A stretch of DNA of 64,000 nucleotides from Sesamum alatum (lineage: Eukaryota > Streptophyta > Magnoliopsida > Lamiales > Pedaliaceae), in NCBI GenBank assembly GCA_034509735.1, contig JACGWO010000011.1:26706979-26770978 (forward strand). The letters run 5' to 3'. A model generated the notes under the pieces. That model saw only the letters and a program-made list of their open reading frames with translations, ran no database searches and was not told the origin of the DNA. Shown piece by piece: positions 23,840 to 35,537 of the stretch. The position numbers were made by a program, and so were the translations under genes. The first letter of the stretch is position 1, and every line of letters begins with the position of its first letter.

Positions 23840-24330
23840 AACATGATGTCGATTTTGCATCGAAGTTTCTTGAACAACAATGGTACAGTCGATTCCAGTA
23901 CTAGCAGGCGGGCGGTGTCCGTGCACATCGATCGAAAGCATATTGGTTGAATTATGCATCTGTGGCAATCCAATTGTTACGAAAACTTCATGGACAAACT
24001 CTAATCCAGGTCGGAGGTTCCGTGACTGTTCAGGCCAAAATGTTGATATTTATAATCTTTCATATGGTTCTATTGTATATTTTAACTTGTCTTTTCCAGT
24101 TTGATTTTTAATCCTTGATTACAACTAGGGTGGGTATTTCCAGTTTGATTTTTAATCCTTAATTACAACTAGGGTGGGCATTGTGATACCTTTGAGTGGC
24201 TTGATCCTCCAATGTGCTCTCGAAGTGTTGTTGTCATTCTCGGCCTACTAAAGAAGATAAATGGTTACGAGAAGAAACTAGTTGAACTTGAGGCCGTGCG
24301 TGCAAATTTCGAATCCAACAAAAAGATTTG
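23840..24330 (+). pseudogene. GRF-type zinc finger gene inside the PIF/Harbinger element
   Basis: The frame around 23955-24035 reads CICGNPIVTKTSWTNSNPGRRFRDC, the first half of a GRF zinc finger. After a probable intron ending in ...ACTAG (24176), the second half reads GHCDTFEWLDPPMC, followed by a leucine-rich helical stretch. An upstream frame (STSRRAVSVHIDRKHIG, ending near 23950) looks like the natural N-terminus but is out of frame with the finger, so a frameshift is likely. GRF fingers bind nucleic acid in other proteins. The role here is unknown. Confidence 0.65.
24093..24180. repeat. 44-bp tandem duplication at a splice acceptor
   Basis: Two 44-bp units (24093-24136 and 24137-24180) differ at about two positions. 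Each ends with the same possible 3' splice site (ACAACTAGGGTGGG), so the intron of the GRF gene has a doubled acceptor. Confidence 0.9.
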
Positions 24331-24639
24331 TCACATTTGTGTTATCTTATTATGATTCGTTATTTTTATAACAGTAACTACGTTAAGATGTTTTGGGGTT
24401 TTTCATATTAAGAAAGGGTCTCCTCAATTGCAACTATATTAGTGTAGAAACTGAAGTATGGTCATTTGTGGTATTTTCTAATTTGTAGCTTGCTTTAACA
24501 ATTTGTATGAACTTGTTGCTTTGTCCAATCATGGTAGCTTTGTTCCTTGGCCTGTATGGTGTTGTGCTTTAGTGGTCACGAGAAAGTTGTTTAACTTCTT
24601 TACAACTCGGCCGAATTGACAATACATGCACTTTTCATC

Positions 24640-24964
24640 TTTTGTGTAAGAATAGATTCCCTTATCAGAATCCGACGAGGCGTTGCAAAGGGCGACTGAG
24701 CAAGTAAACCTAGTGCTAAAAGAATCGTTCACAACAAATTAGAATCGGTTGCGAGTAGAGAAGCTATGTGACCGTTACGAGACTTTCCGCTACCTGATTT
24801 CCTGCCTGGAAGTATTTTGGAATCGTTGGGACAATACGATGACTGCACCATCTGTATTTTGGGAAAGTATAACACAGGTTGTGGACGACAACGACATTGT
24901 TGAGGTTGATGGGGTGCTGCAGATTCCGTCTGATTCGGACTACGGACCAAGTGATCATCAGTAG
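24640..24964 (+). pseudogene. Possible MYB/SANT-like helical reading frame
   Basis: One frame runs from ESDEALQRATEQVN to the stop near 24964 with a single internal TAG at 24730-24732. Its core (KLCDRYETFRYLI...FWNRWDNTMTAPSVFWESI) resembles the second half of plant MYB/SANT-like domains, and it ends in an acidic tail. Family similarity is judged by eye and is weak. It may be the distal part of the GRF gene product. Confidence 0.35.
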
Positions 24965-25667
24965 TATGGAGGTTTTGCTTGACATGTCTACAAACTGATA
25001 GTGTTATGTTCATTTCAAGTAGCTTGTTTGTTGGAAATGTGTTAGGTGTACGTTGTGTTAATGTATGAGTAAGTTTGTTTAATTTAATCGTGGTATGTCT
25101 AATGGTTCTATTTGTAATGGATATGTTTATTATGAACAACTGTTACATTTGTGTGATACTTTCAAGAAATACTCAGTTAAAGAAGACATGTACTTTCCAA
25201 CAAATAAATCTAGGAAAAAATAACAGTGAACTAATCAGAACCGGATAGTTAGAGTTCGTTTAATAGATGTTATATTGTAAACTACTTGTTTCTATCGGGA
25301 AAAATTCCCTCATACGCCACCCAAGGAAGTAACTAAATTAAAGAAAATGATGTATTGACATTCAGATCATTTATATTCATTTAAAGCAGCAACAATCAGC
25401 TCCAAACATACATGGTCTAGTTTGTCAAAAAACATCCACATTGTTAACAGCCATTCACAGAATGTGGTGCAAACTATTCGTTCTCCGCATAAAATAACTG
25501 TGTCTAGTTTGTCACAGTAAAATCATAAAAAAGCCACACCTATTATGATTTACAATTAGGCCGACTGAAGTTTGATAATAAGTTACGCATAGCTAATTCA
25601 AAAGTTGAGATTGTTGTTGTTCCAACTTCACAAAATAACACCAGCTAATAGCAGTTTCGTGACACTG

Positions 25668-26712
25668 CTAAACCTTTCCATCAGCCATCATCTTCACGAA
25701 AGTAGCCTGTCCATCCTCGGACATAGTTAGAAAAAGATCCAGATCAGCCTTATTGTTGACTAGTTTCTTTGACACCCAACAATTTTGCTCAATTGATAAT
25801 TCAGACACTCCTTCAACAATAGACAAACTTGTCTACGATCTTTAACTTTATCTGCCTCACTTCCCAAACGAGTCGCCAAATCGCCCAACCTATTGTCAGT
25901 TACACTCACAAATGTATCAAACTTTCTTCAAATTTTTCGTCAACAATTTTTTTAGAAACCTTTCGCCTCTTTGAACTACTCTTTTCAACGTAACCAGACT
26001 CGTAGTTATTTTCAATTACAGTATTAGTAAATGAGTTCATGAACTCAATATCATCACCGAACATGTTAGGAGTCAGAACTTGGAATATAGTACCCTGGGG
26101 TTACGGGAACAGGGTCAGAGGATACATTACAAGATGCACTCACAATGTCTTCTGCATGCTCACTTGTGGCTCTATCCTTCCCCAATACGTCGCACCATTG
26201 AGGATAGAATGGGAAAGATTGGTATCACAATGAGCGTACGAATGGATCACTCTACAACACAAGTGCATAGCAAAATGAATTTCAATTTAGAAAGACATAT
26301 AACTTCAGAATATAAATAATTTCGAACTTAATAGGTTGTTACCTTAGCGTAGTTCTCTAACACATTATCTTTAGCATCAATAGTGTTGTTCGCCTCCTCC
26401 AACCAAACCCAGTACGTGAAAGCATACCCAACAGAGTCCCATAAGTTTTCTTCCAACATGAATTTTGGAAGAAATATTAGGGACAACTTTCAATCCGCTA
26501 GATGGACATCTCTTATGTATCATCTACTCCAAAACTCCCAAATAACCTGTCCTAAACCCGTTGTCACACTTCCAATCGGCTTGAACAATTTTCTTCAATG
26601 AATGAAGAAGGGCCTCCTCCTCGATTGTCAACCAAATACGCCGGGCACCTTTACCACCCTCTTCCCCCCCCCCCTCCCGACGTCGAACGTTGTTGCTTCC
26701 TCTAGGTATCAA
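25668..26712 (-). pseudogene. MYB/SANT-like partner gene of the PIF/Harbinger element
   Basis: The minus strand reads RRIWLTIEEEALLHSLKKIV...WKCDNGFRTGYL (26690-26540), the start of a plant MYB/SANT-like domain. It is followed by NISSKIHVGRK, ANNTIDAKDN and GKDRATSEHAEDIV, then a C-terminal stretch ending FVKMMADGKV-stop at 25668-25670. In PIF/Harbinger systems this DNA-binding partner helps the transposase reach the ends. Stops and frame changes break it, for example after GVLE near 26523 and within 26440-26400. Confidence 0.75.
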
Positions 26713-26773
26713 AAACTGAGAAGTGCATAAACCACATAAACTTAAGCATCAAATACCTCTAGGTATTCGTCAA

Positions 26774-27550
26774 TCATTTGGTCTATTTACAGCATCTCTC
26801 AAAACCCGAATATCAGTTGCATTACCTTCCCACCCACATAAAACATAAATGAAGCGCATTTTCCTATCGCATACTCCCAACATATTTATAGCAATTGATC
26901 ACGTGTGCGGTATCTAGCTTTGTCTTGAGCACACACACATATACATCAATGTACATTCCATCTAAGGCCCCCAAACAACCCTACAATTATTAGTCAACAA
27001 CAGGGCCAATTGCTTATTCATATTAAAAATATTAATTATGAAAAATGAAGTGTATATAATTATTAGCTGAAGATATTGGATAAGTCAGACCTCAAAGCTT
27101 TTCCACCTAGGGCAACCACTCAGCTGATACCGGTGTCGATTTTGCAAGCAATAAGGGATGGAGCCGCAATACAACATTGAGCACTTAGTGAAAATGCTTA
27201 CTAATGGTCCTACCCGATCTCAAGAAGTTGAATTTGAGTTTACGATTCTTTTTGTGATGAGCTAACATACTTAAAAACATTGCCAGTTGCGAGTACAATG
27301 TCACATGTTTGGTATCCATTAGACCACCTTGGCATTGTAAGAGGCTGCACAACCTTCCGAAGGCATTTCGGCTCATTCGAAGATTCTCAATACGATTTAT
27401 ATCACTAAATTCAACTAGCCTTCACATAACTCTAACTTGTTGTAGCACACGATTATGTAAACTATAGGTTAGTGTGCGCCTAGCCCGATTAACATCTAAT
27501 TGAGCCCTCCGATAACGATAATAATGATAAAACAACATTAACATCCTCAT
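26774..27550 (-). pseudogene. PIF/Harbinger (HARBI1-like) transposase, C-terminally truncated
   Basis: The minus strand reads MRMLMLFYHYYRYRRAQLDVNRARR (27550 on), MSRNAFGRLCSLLQ...MFLSMLAHHKKNRKLKFNFLRSGRTISKHFH (27376-27185), then GCLGALDGMYIDV (first catalytic Asp) and [13 protein letters not shown] (second Asp), ending at a stop at 26774-26776. The third catalytic residue and the rest are missing: the MYB/SANT gene begins only about 60 bp further on. Frameshifts lie near 27180 and 26900. It is inactive. Confidence 0.8.
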
Positions 27551-28648
27551 AGCATCAACTATAAACGCCTAAATGACAACAAATATCTCTATTCTTTTTT
27601 CGAGACGCATCCTAAACAAAAACAAGTTCATAAATACCACCTCCACAGAATTAGATAAACATCAGACCAAGGTACATACCTTACCCGACAGCTTATGTGT
27701 CATAACATAACATTCCAATAAAAAGTACAGAATATTACCAAATAGTTAAACGCATTTAGTCAGGTAAACAGAAAATAAAAGTAATGTCGCCAAGTGAATG
27801 GCGTATGTATCATTCCAGATTCAAGATTTCCATGAACCCACAAATATGGAAATTTCATGTATGCATAAACACAATGACAACAAAATGAGGATTGAGTAAC
27901 AAAAAAATAAAACAACGCTACTTTGATAATAAAGCAAAATAAAAATAAAAATAGCTTCTTCTGCATTTTGATGACAAAATACTAACCTTCAACCCTAAAC
28001 TTTACGCTTCAGCTAGCTTCAGTGAACTGGGAAATCAACACATGAATCAAGTTAGCTAATGATATTCCGACAAAGTAATGGTGGAAAGAATGAGAAAGGA
28101 ATGTGCGAACCTGCTTCTTCTTCTTCTACAGCAAACACCCAACTCCTCCTCTAGTATGTTGTCTGAAAATTGAAGACAACATAAATGTACGTTCAAGTGG
28201 GTAGTTGAGGGCAACATGTGTAATTTGAAAAGGAAAGGAAAGAAAAATTTTGATACTTTGAAACCATTGTCATTCCCCATAAAATGCCAAACAACTCAAC
28301 TCTCCCTAGGTGGGTTGAGTTGTCTTACATCTACAGTGAATTAGCAAGACCCTCTACCAAAAATTGGGCCCTTATCTTGCAAAATAAACATTAGACAAAC
28401 TTATATTATTAATGCTATTCAACCTTATCTACCAAAGTAAACACACCCTAACAAGTATTCACTATTATATTATTTAAATAGTATTACGACCATTCGTTTA
28501 TTTATTTACTCATACTATTTATTAATGTGAGAGGTTAGAGTAATCATATTTGGTTGGCAAAATACATATTGATCAAAATACTCTAAATCAAACTTATTTT
28601 TACATGACATGACCATCTCTCTAGGTTTTTTGGTCAATAATATTCTAT

Positions 28649-29639
28649 CGGATAATTACACCATCCTCCCATAAAATTTGGTATAGTTACATGTAAAACC
28701 CCTGGTGGTTTGATAATTATATCTAGTATTTCTGATATTTATTTTTATAAATAAATAAGTTCCCCATTAGTAAAAAATCGTCGAATTTATTGATATTAAT
28801 AAAAAATAACAATAAAATTTTTATATTTACCCCTAATTGATTTATTATAAGTCAAATAAATATTCTTTTGATCAAACTATCCTTATACATCTCCATACGC
28901 TAATGCATGTGAGAATACATATCTTCACCTTTAGGGTATATTACAACCGATATAATTACAAATACCTCCTTGTTGTTTGAGAAATTATAAATACATCCCC
29001 GACTTTAACATTCGTCTAACAACGAGCCGATTCCGTTAGGTTTAAATCCAGTTTTTGTAAAAAAAAAAAAAAACTGTCCAAAATTCCCTTTTGAATTATA
29101 AATTATACTTTTATATATTTTTTAGAATTTTCTACAATATTTTTATGGATTAAGATTCTGTATGAATTATTTATTGTACCCACCCTCATGGGTTTTTACA
29201 TTTTTTCACACGCTCTGTTGAAAAAATAAAAAAAATCAACAAGGGTAAAATATATAGTATTTTTTACACCTCCGTCTAGAAACTACATAAGTATTTTTAA
29301 TTTGAAGAGGGAATTTGTAATTTTTCAAACGATGAGGGAGTATTTGTAATCATGCCAAATCTCAGGGGAGATAGTTGTAATTTACCCTCACCTTTATAAG
29401 GGTAGTGGTAGTTTGTCGAGAAATATGTGTTTGACCTGAAATAAGTCAATTGATGGTAAATATAATTTTTTTATTAATTTTTGTACTAATATCAGCAAGT
29501 TTGATAAAATTTAAATTAATGGAGGGATCCATTCGTTAGATGGAAACAAAAATTAGAAATATTACATATAATTTTTTAAATCACAAGAGATTTATGTGTA
29601 ATCACACCAAAACTTGGGGAAGAACCGTATAATTATCTC
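28649..29639. mobile_element. Outer MITE, split by a nested MITE
   Basis: The ends GGATAATTACAC... and ...GTATAATTATCTC are inverted. The body matches the element at 5134-5686 (AATTTGGTATAGTTACATG, TTGATATTAATAAAAAA, CATATCTTCACC and their inverted partners). The flanks share ATATTCT (28640-28646 and 29640-29646), with the last two bases of a 9-bp duplication diverged. It is interrupted by 28934-29387. Confidence 0.85.
28934..29387. mobile_element. Inner MITE nested in 28649-29639
   Basis: The tips are GGGTATATTACAAC / GTTGTAATTTACCC. A perfect 9-bp duplication TCACCTTTA lies at 28925-28933 and 29388-29396. The uninterrupted target can be read in the sister element near 5428 (TTCACCATTATAAGGG), which confirms the junctions. 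Confidence 0.92.
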
Positions 29640-29799
29640 ATATTCTGCCAATGCACATTTAACATCAATAAAAATGATCAATAATGATAAGTTGTTTATT
29701 TATTTTTCTTCTCTTTTCTATAATTAAATTAAAATATAGAAATTTATCAAATACTAAAAAAAAAGAAAAAAAGAAAACGAAAAGGAAATGGGGAAGTGT

Positions 29800-29824
29800 C
29801 ACGTGCGTGCACTCTCGGCACGTG
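29800..29824 (+). promoter_or_regulatory. Pair of G-boxes upstream of TIM21
   Basis: CACGTG occurs at 29800-29805 and 29819-29824, about 310-340 bp before the TIM21 ATG. Two perfect palindromic G-boxes 19 bp apart suggest bZIP/bHLH control. This is inference only. Confidence 0.45.
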
Positions 29825-30135
29825 TCCTGCACCCAAAACCCACAGCCTTCCGTCTCTTCAGCCCTAGTCCCCCTCACCTCTTTCTTGTTCGTATTTCCGA
29901 TTTTCTTCAATTCTTCTTTTTCGATTTTACTGATCGGAAAATAAACAAAGAAGTAAAATTTATACGAGGGATGTACGTATTTTTGTACGCCCCCTTCTCA
30001 CTTAGTTTCTTGGTGGTGCTTCTCTAATTCTGCGTTCTTTGGGAAACAAAAGCGTGGATAGAAAGCAGTGGGGGGAAAAAGTTGTGAAAATCTGAAAAAG
30101 AATCATTCAACAAAAGAGGAGTGTATACAGAGAGG

Positions 30136-33100
30136 ATGCCACGAAGTGGGGTTTCGATGAAGAGTAAATGGTTGAATATTTTGAGATCATCATGCAAGGG
30201 GTTGGAGCATAGGCCGTCAAACGCTGTATCTGATGTGGGTTTTGCTGAATTTTCATCTTTGGCAAGTGGGAGATCACTGGTGAATGATTTCTCCAAAAGG
30301 GTATGTCAGAGATTCGTTTTTGTTGATGTTTTTGTTTTCAGCTGATGTCTTTGCTAAGTTCTTGTTTAAGAATGGTGTGTGTGATATTAATGCTGCCTCT
30401 TATCTGGTGCTCATTGTGAAATTTCATGGTAGTTCGTTAATTGGAGAAGTTACATCTTTTGGTGTATGTTTCTCAAGAGGAAAGACTTTTTGGGTATTAG
30501 AGGGTTTGTGATTTTGCTTATGTATCTGAATCAGGTAGTTATGTGTTCTTGCTAATTGTATATTGAGTACCTTATGCTATTGAACTTGATGTTCGTACTC
30601 GTTAACGAGAAGAACATGACATCGGGCCATCGGCATAACTGTTGTATAACCAGTATTGCTTACAACTTCATTTTTTTGATGAGATTTTCCTTTCGGTACA
30701 AGCGGAGTGGTAGGAGTGGAAAACTGCAAACTGATGTTTCTTAGGTCATCTGCATTTTACCTTGTTACCTGTGCTAGTCCTTGTTCCGCCTTGGTTGCAA
30801 CCTAATTCGAGAGTTGCTTTATTCTACTTTATCCTCACGAGACGGTATCATCAGTAGCAAACACAATCCATTGTTCCACTGGCTTTCCATTGGTGCATAT
30901 AAAACTTAATTAGCAATTGACTGACAGTGCACAGATTCTGGTTGTTATTGAGTACCCGATATTTTCCCAATTTTAAGAGAAACCGCTCATAGGTATATAG
31001 TTAGAATATTTGGAAACCTCCGTTTCCATTTTTTGTCTTTTAAGAGAAACTTCTCGTAGGTCAATAATCAGAATAACATTATTTGTTTGGTATATACTGC
31101 AATTAATGATCAGTCAGTTTACAATGTTCGGTTGATATTTGTGTAATCTTGGTCTCTCATATGTTTTGGTAGTAATGATTTTTTTTTCTTTACGTTGCAG
31201 GTTGCTCATCAAGTTGGTGGTTAGTAGACTGTTTTATTACTGAAAGAACAAGTGCCTTTTTGAAGCCATTCTGTGAAAAGTGCTAGACGTGAATTTGGGG
31301 CTATTACATTTTTCAATTCATTTCTTCTCATATTTTTGGCCGGTTTCCTTCTCTTTTGAATATAGCTAATCACATGTCAATCTACTTTACGTACTATCCT
31401 GATTGAATCTTTATTAAAAGGTAGAAATAACCATGCTGTTATCGTACTTGCCTGTCACAAAGAAATACTCAATTCTGATGGGATCATTTGAGGAATTTCC
31501 TGAGAGCTGGATAATGCATTGGCTGCTTGCTATGACTATAATTACATGCTTGGCATGTTAGTTTCCTGATTAGAATAAAATTTTGATTTGTTTATCTTTA
31601 TTTTCTTATTTTCTGATAGAAGGAGAGTTCAATTGTTTTTGTTCTTTTCTTCTCTTCCTTCCCCTTTTGTTGGGGGGGGGGGGGGGGGGGGGGGGGGGTT
31701 GAAGATGGGTTGGTGTTCAATAAACATGTAGCTTACTGCAGAGTTTCTGTTAATTGCAATCACCGGTGATCATTTTGGCAGAGAACTCTATCCTACCCAG
31801 AGATCAGTGGACTAGGCGGCACAGTCTGATTTTTCACTCGCCATTTCAACTTGCCACGAGCACTGGGCAGAATATGAAAAGTTCTTGCTCCGCTAGAACC
31901 CTTGCATCTAAAACTACAGAGTCAAACAGACGAAAAGAGTCAGAGGTTTGTAAAGTATCCCCAAATTTACTAGTATCGATTTATGACTCTCTAGAAGAAG
32001 CAAATCTGATATTCTTCTGTGAACATAGTGTTGGAAAAAATTGTGTTGCGTTTATTCTACTTCTGGATACAGAGAATAAAGGATCTTAGACAAATTTTTA
32101 ATTCGTAGTTGTTATATATTGTAATATGACCATTACTGACAGAATATTCTTATCTTTGTCCAATCTATTGCCATTTCCCCAGCATTGTGTCTGCTCTTCG
32201 TATAAACTTTAGGACTCAAAGGCGAAATTATAGCACGGATATTTTTTATACCCAGGATTAGACCATGTTGCAGAACTTATCTGTTGCCATAATGTATGAT
32301 TATGTAGATGAAGATTGCTCAATCTAAAAAATGCAGTGTATTCATAGCTCAGTTGGATACCTCCATGCTTGCACGGAGCTTCTTTGACGTGTGTTGTTCA
32401 GGTAAAAGACAATTTCCGCAGCAAGAAGAGAATCTTCGTGCAAAACTTTTCAACCTTTTCTCATAACAAAGTATGAACTGAGGCTAACTGTCACTCACAT
32501 TGAAAAAAAATCTTTTTAAGTGAATGTCGTCATATGGTTGCTTTCACCTAAAACTAAACATACGTCCTGGCACATTGGTACATGATAAACCTCTTTGATC
32601 AGTTTGGCATCCCTGATATCTGGTTTCAGTTTTTAAAACTTGACGTACAAGATCATTTTAAGGAATAGACCGCTTGTCTTTGGATATGTCCGGCCAATGA
32701 AATCGGCGAATTTTCTGCGCTAAGCATAACCATTATTAGAGGCCCTTGTAATGCAAGACTTGGCTCTTGAATGTTCTATCATCAGCTATGCTCTTCTTTG
32801 TTTTTCTTTCTCTACGTGAAAAACATAACGGATTTATGAAGCTCATTGTTAAATTTTGTTTATCTCTTTGCACTTTTTTTCATTTATTTTAATCTCTGCT
32901 TGTAACTTTTTCAATGTATCCTATTTTCATACTGACATTGGGCACTGCCTTTTACCTTTCTTTGACAGACTCGAAAAGAGATATCCACTGTCGAGGATCC
33001 CTTTGATGCTCCAACGTATAATATCCCAGAGAAGCCAGTGACATTTACGGAGGGAGCTTCTTATAGTCTTATCATTCTTGCAGGCCTTGGCATTGCTGGC

Positions 33101-34360
33101 GCTGCAGCATATGGCGTTTTTAAGGAACTTATATTTGAACCAAAGGAGTAAGTACATTATTTTGCTGCACGAACGTGAGCCTTTCAGAAATTGTTTTCCT
33201 CTTGTTCTCTAATGTTATAACTGGAGACGATTCTTTATAGGTACAAAATCTTCAACAAGGCTCTGGAAAGGGTTCAAAATGACAGCCAAGTACGTTTTCC
33301 TCAATTTTCTTTATCATGAATCAGTATTTTTTTGTAGTGTTCAGGTGTAAGACGAGCTCAGTATATGCCCTTCATATATTATAGAACTGTAATATGTAGT
33401 TATAACCTCTCTAGACGGAAATTAGTTGGCCAGCAGAAATGCACTGTCCACTTTTACCTGGTGTCGGGTTTAAATTTACTGTTTGCTTTACTTATTATGC
33501 TTAAAGAAGAAACTAGTACAATAATCACATAGAAGTAAGTACATGATAATCAGCACAAACACTATTCAATTTCATGACTGGAAATCTCAACCATAGGACA
33601 GGATGAAAGAGTTTTTATGTATATGGTTCACTTTGATCAAACTCCAAGTGAAAATGAGTACCTTCACTTGAAATCACAAAATTGTAGGCACACGATTAAC
33701 TAGAGCAAAAGCGCTTTAGTTTGAAAAATTAGTGAAATTGGCTTCAGAGGGTTCCGTTTAGGTTCAAATTTTACATTTCTGAGCTCTTGTTCAAGATTGT
33801 TTTCCCCCGTCATGGACCACATTTATTCATTTTGACCTGGAAACAAAAAATTACTTTCACCTTGAAAACCAAGAATAGTTCAACAAATTCCTCTACCTCC
33901 ATAATATTAAATCTGCATGATCAGTTCTGCTCTTCGGACTTATTACTATCCAACAGGTTAGGGTCAGAATTGGATCCCCCGTCACGGGCTACGGATCAGA
34001 GAGTAGGAATCGTGCTGCTCGTCAACGCATTCCCCACAAAACGTGGACTGACGAAGAGGGTGTCGAACATGTAGTGGTAAGTAAGATTTCTGAAATCACT
34101 GTTATGTAATCTTGAAATTGTACCTTAAATAACTGAAATAATAGAATTCAAAGCATTTTTCAAACATCTCAAGAATATGACAGTAATGGTCGACATTGTA
34201 GGTTAATTTCCACATTCGTGGACCACATGGAGCTGGGAAAGTTTACTCAGAGATGTTCAAAGACAAGGTGGAGAAGCAGTGGAAGTTCATGTACTTAATT
34301 GTTGAAGTCACAACGCCTTCCCCAGCTCAACTGATGCTCGAGTCTTATGTTCCCGCCTGA
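30136..34360 (+). CDS. TIM21: Mitochondrial import inner membrane translocase subunit TIM21
   Basis: Seven exons join in frame: 30136-30300, 31201-31219, 31782-31945, 32969-33147, 33241-33289, 33957-34076 and 34202-34360, giving 284 residues. The N-terminus is basic and serine-rich, as for a mitochondrial presequence. One membrane segment lies at about 149-170 ([19 protein letters not shown]). The C-terminal intermembrane-space domain includes GSPVTGYG and [15 protein letters not shown]. Tim21 links the TIM23 channel to the TOM complex and the respiratory chain. Exon 2 is only 19 nt. It was placed because it has AG/GT borders and alone keeps the frame between exons 1 and 3. Confidence 0.9.
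31672..31698. repeat. 27-base G homopolymer in TIM21 intron 2
   Basis: An unbroken run of Gs about 85 bp before exon 3. It could form G-quadruplexes in DNA or pre-mRNA, or its length could be an assembly artefact. Confidence 0.85.
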
Positions 34361-34769
34361 GAGCATATACGGTCCGAACAGTTTGATCTGCTGCATCGGG
34401 ATGTTCTGACACTAGAGGCCGTCCCCATTAACCAAGTTCAAAATTTAAGGTTGTCTGAGATGCTGATATCAAGAATGTGCAGATCATGTTCAGTGGATGA
34501 TCCTTATATTGTATCTGATCAATTGAGGCTTTATTCACTGAAGTTTTACTCTTCTTCCATTTGCTGAATGTTTTTCTCCGTTTCTCTCTGCCCATTGATC
34601 CGTGTTTTTAATTAGAAATTGTAGTTCCCTCGGAACATTATGTTGCATTATTCACAGGTGTGAGAAACACAAAATTTTGTTTAGATGCCAAGAATTGTGG
34701 ATTGTTAAATTTTAGAACTTTCTTGATGCCTTGAAAGGCTTCCTCAATCTCTCAGAGTTGCAATATACT
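34361..34769. other. TIM21 3' flank
   Basis: Presumed 3' UTR and downstream sequence. No other gene seen. Confidence 0.5.
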
Positions 34770-35105
34770 GGGGTTAATTACACCTTTTGTCCCTATATAT
34801 GGTTTGTTTTTAGTCCCTAATGTTTTGTTACCAGGGTTTTGATCCCTAATTTTTACATTCTTTTACACTTTTGGTCCAACCATTAAGAAAGTTGTAAAAC
34901 TACGGAGCTAGAATAACACAGTCATTTGAGAACACGACCAGACCATGTTCTTCGTGGCTTGGCAGTGTAATTTTGCTCCTTGTACACGGCCTAATCGTAT
35001 TCCTCTGGATGGATCCGCCTAACGGTTGGACCAAAAGTGTAAGAAAAATAAAGATTAGGGATCAGAATTGTGTCAGCGAAACATTAGGGACTGAGCTAAA
35101 TCTTG
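34770..35105. mobile_element. MITE-like inverted-repeat element, about 330 bp
   Basis: TAGTCCCTAATGTTTTGTTAC and ACTTTTGGTCCAACC on the left have inverted partners on the right (GGTTGGACCAAAAGTGTAAG, then ACATTAGGGACTGAG). The start GGGGTTAATTACACC resembles other MITE ends in the window. The exact tips and target duplication are not clear. Confidence 0.65.
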
Positions 35106-35537
35106 CTACCTAACAGTACTAAAACACCAAAGCATGTGTCATAGGCCATTGATGCAATCAGAGGCTAGAAAATGAAGGAAAATAACTATAGATTGAATAA
35201 TGGTAGTCATATAGGTAAAAGGAATAGAGTCCATTTGTATCACAATTCACAAGCAAGAAACTTACTTCTTTCATAGAAAAAAGGGTCAAAACTTATACGG
35301 ATAATTTTAGTAAAGCATTATGAACATCACATCATACGTTAGAGACTTGCAAACTCTCCAGAATTCAGATAGATCATGACTAACATTCTCCCTCAAAAGG
35401 AGGGGAAAACAGAAGAGAAGATGTATAATAAAACTCCCTGTCACACTAGTTTCCTGTAATTTCTCCAGAAAATTTCTTAACAGCGTAGGGAAAAGCCGAA
35501 TCCATTCAGACTGGGAAATTGACGGGTTGGAATCGAT

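Larger units (their letters stand above)
23538..28448. mobile_element. PIF/Harbinger DNA transposon, 4.9 kb, decayed
   Basis: Left tip GGGTTCGTTTACTTTG (23538) pairs with an inverted right tip reading GGGTGTGTTTACTTTG (28448), 14 of 16 identical. TAA flanks both sides (23535-23537 and 28449-28451), the PIF/Harbinger target duplication. Further TTTACTTTG copies lie inside the left end near 23630 and 23675. It carries, on the minus strand, a transposase remnant and a MYB/SANT-like gene (the usual two-gene set), and on the plus strand a GRF-zinc-finger frame. All are broken, so it is non-autonomous now. Confidence 0.85.
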
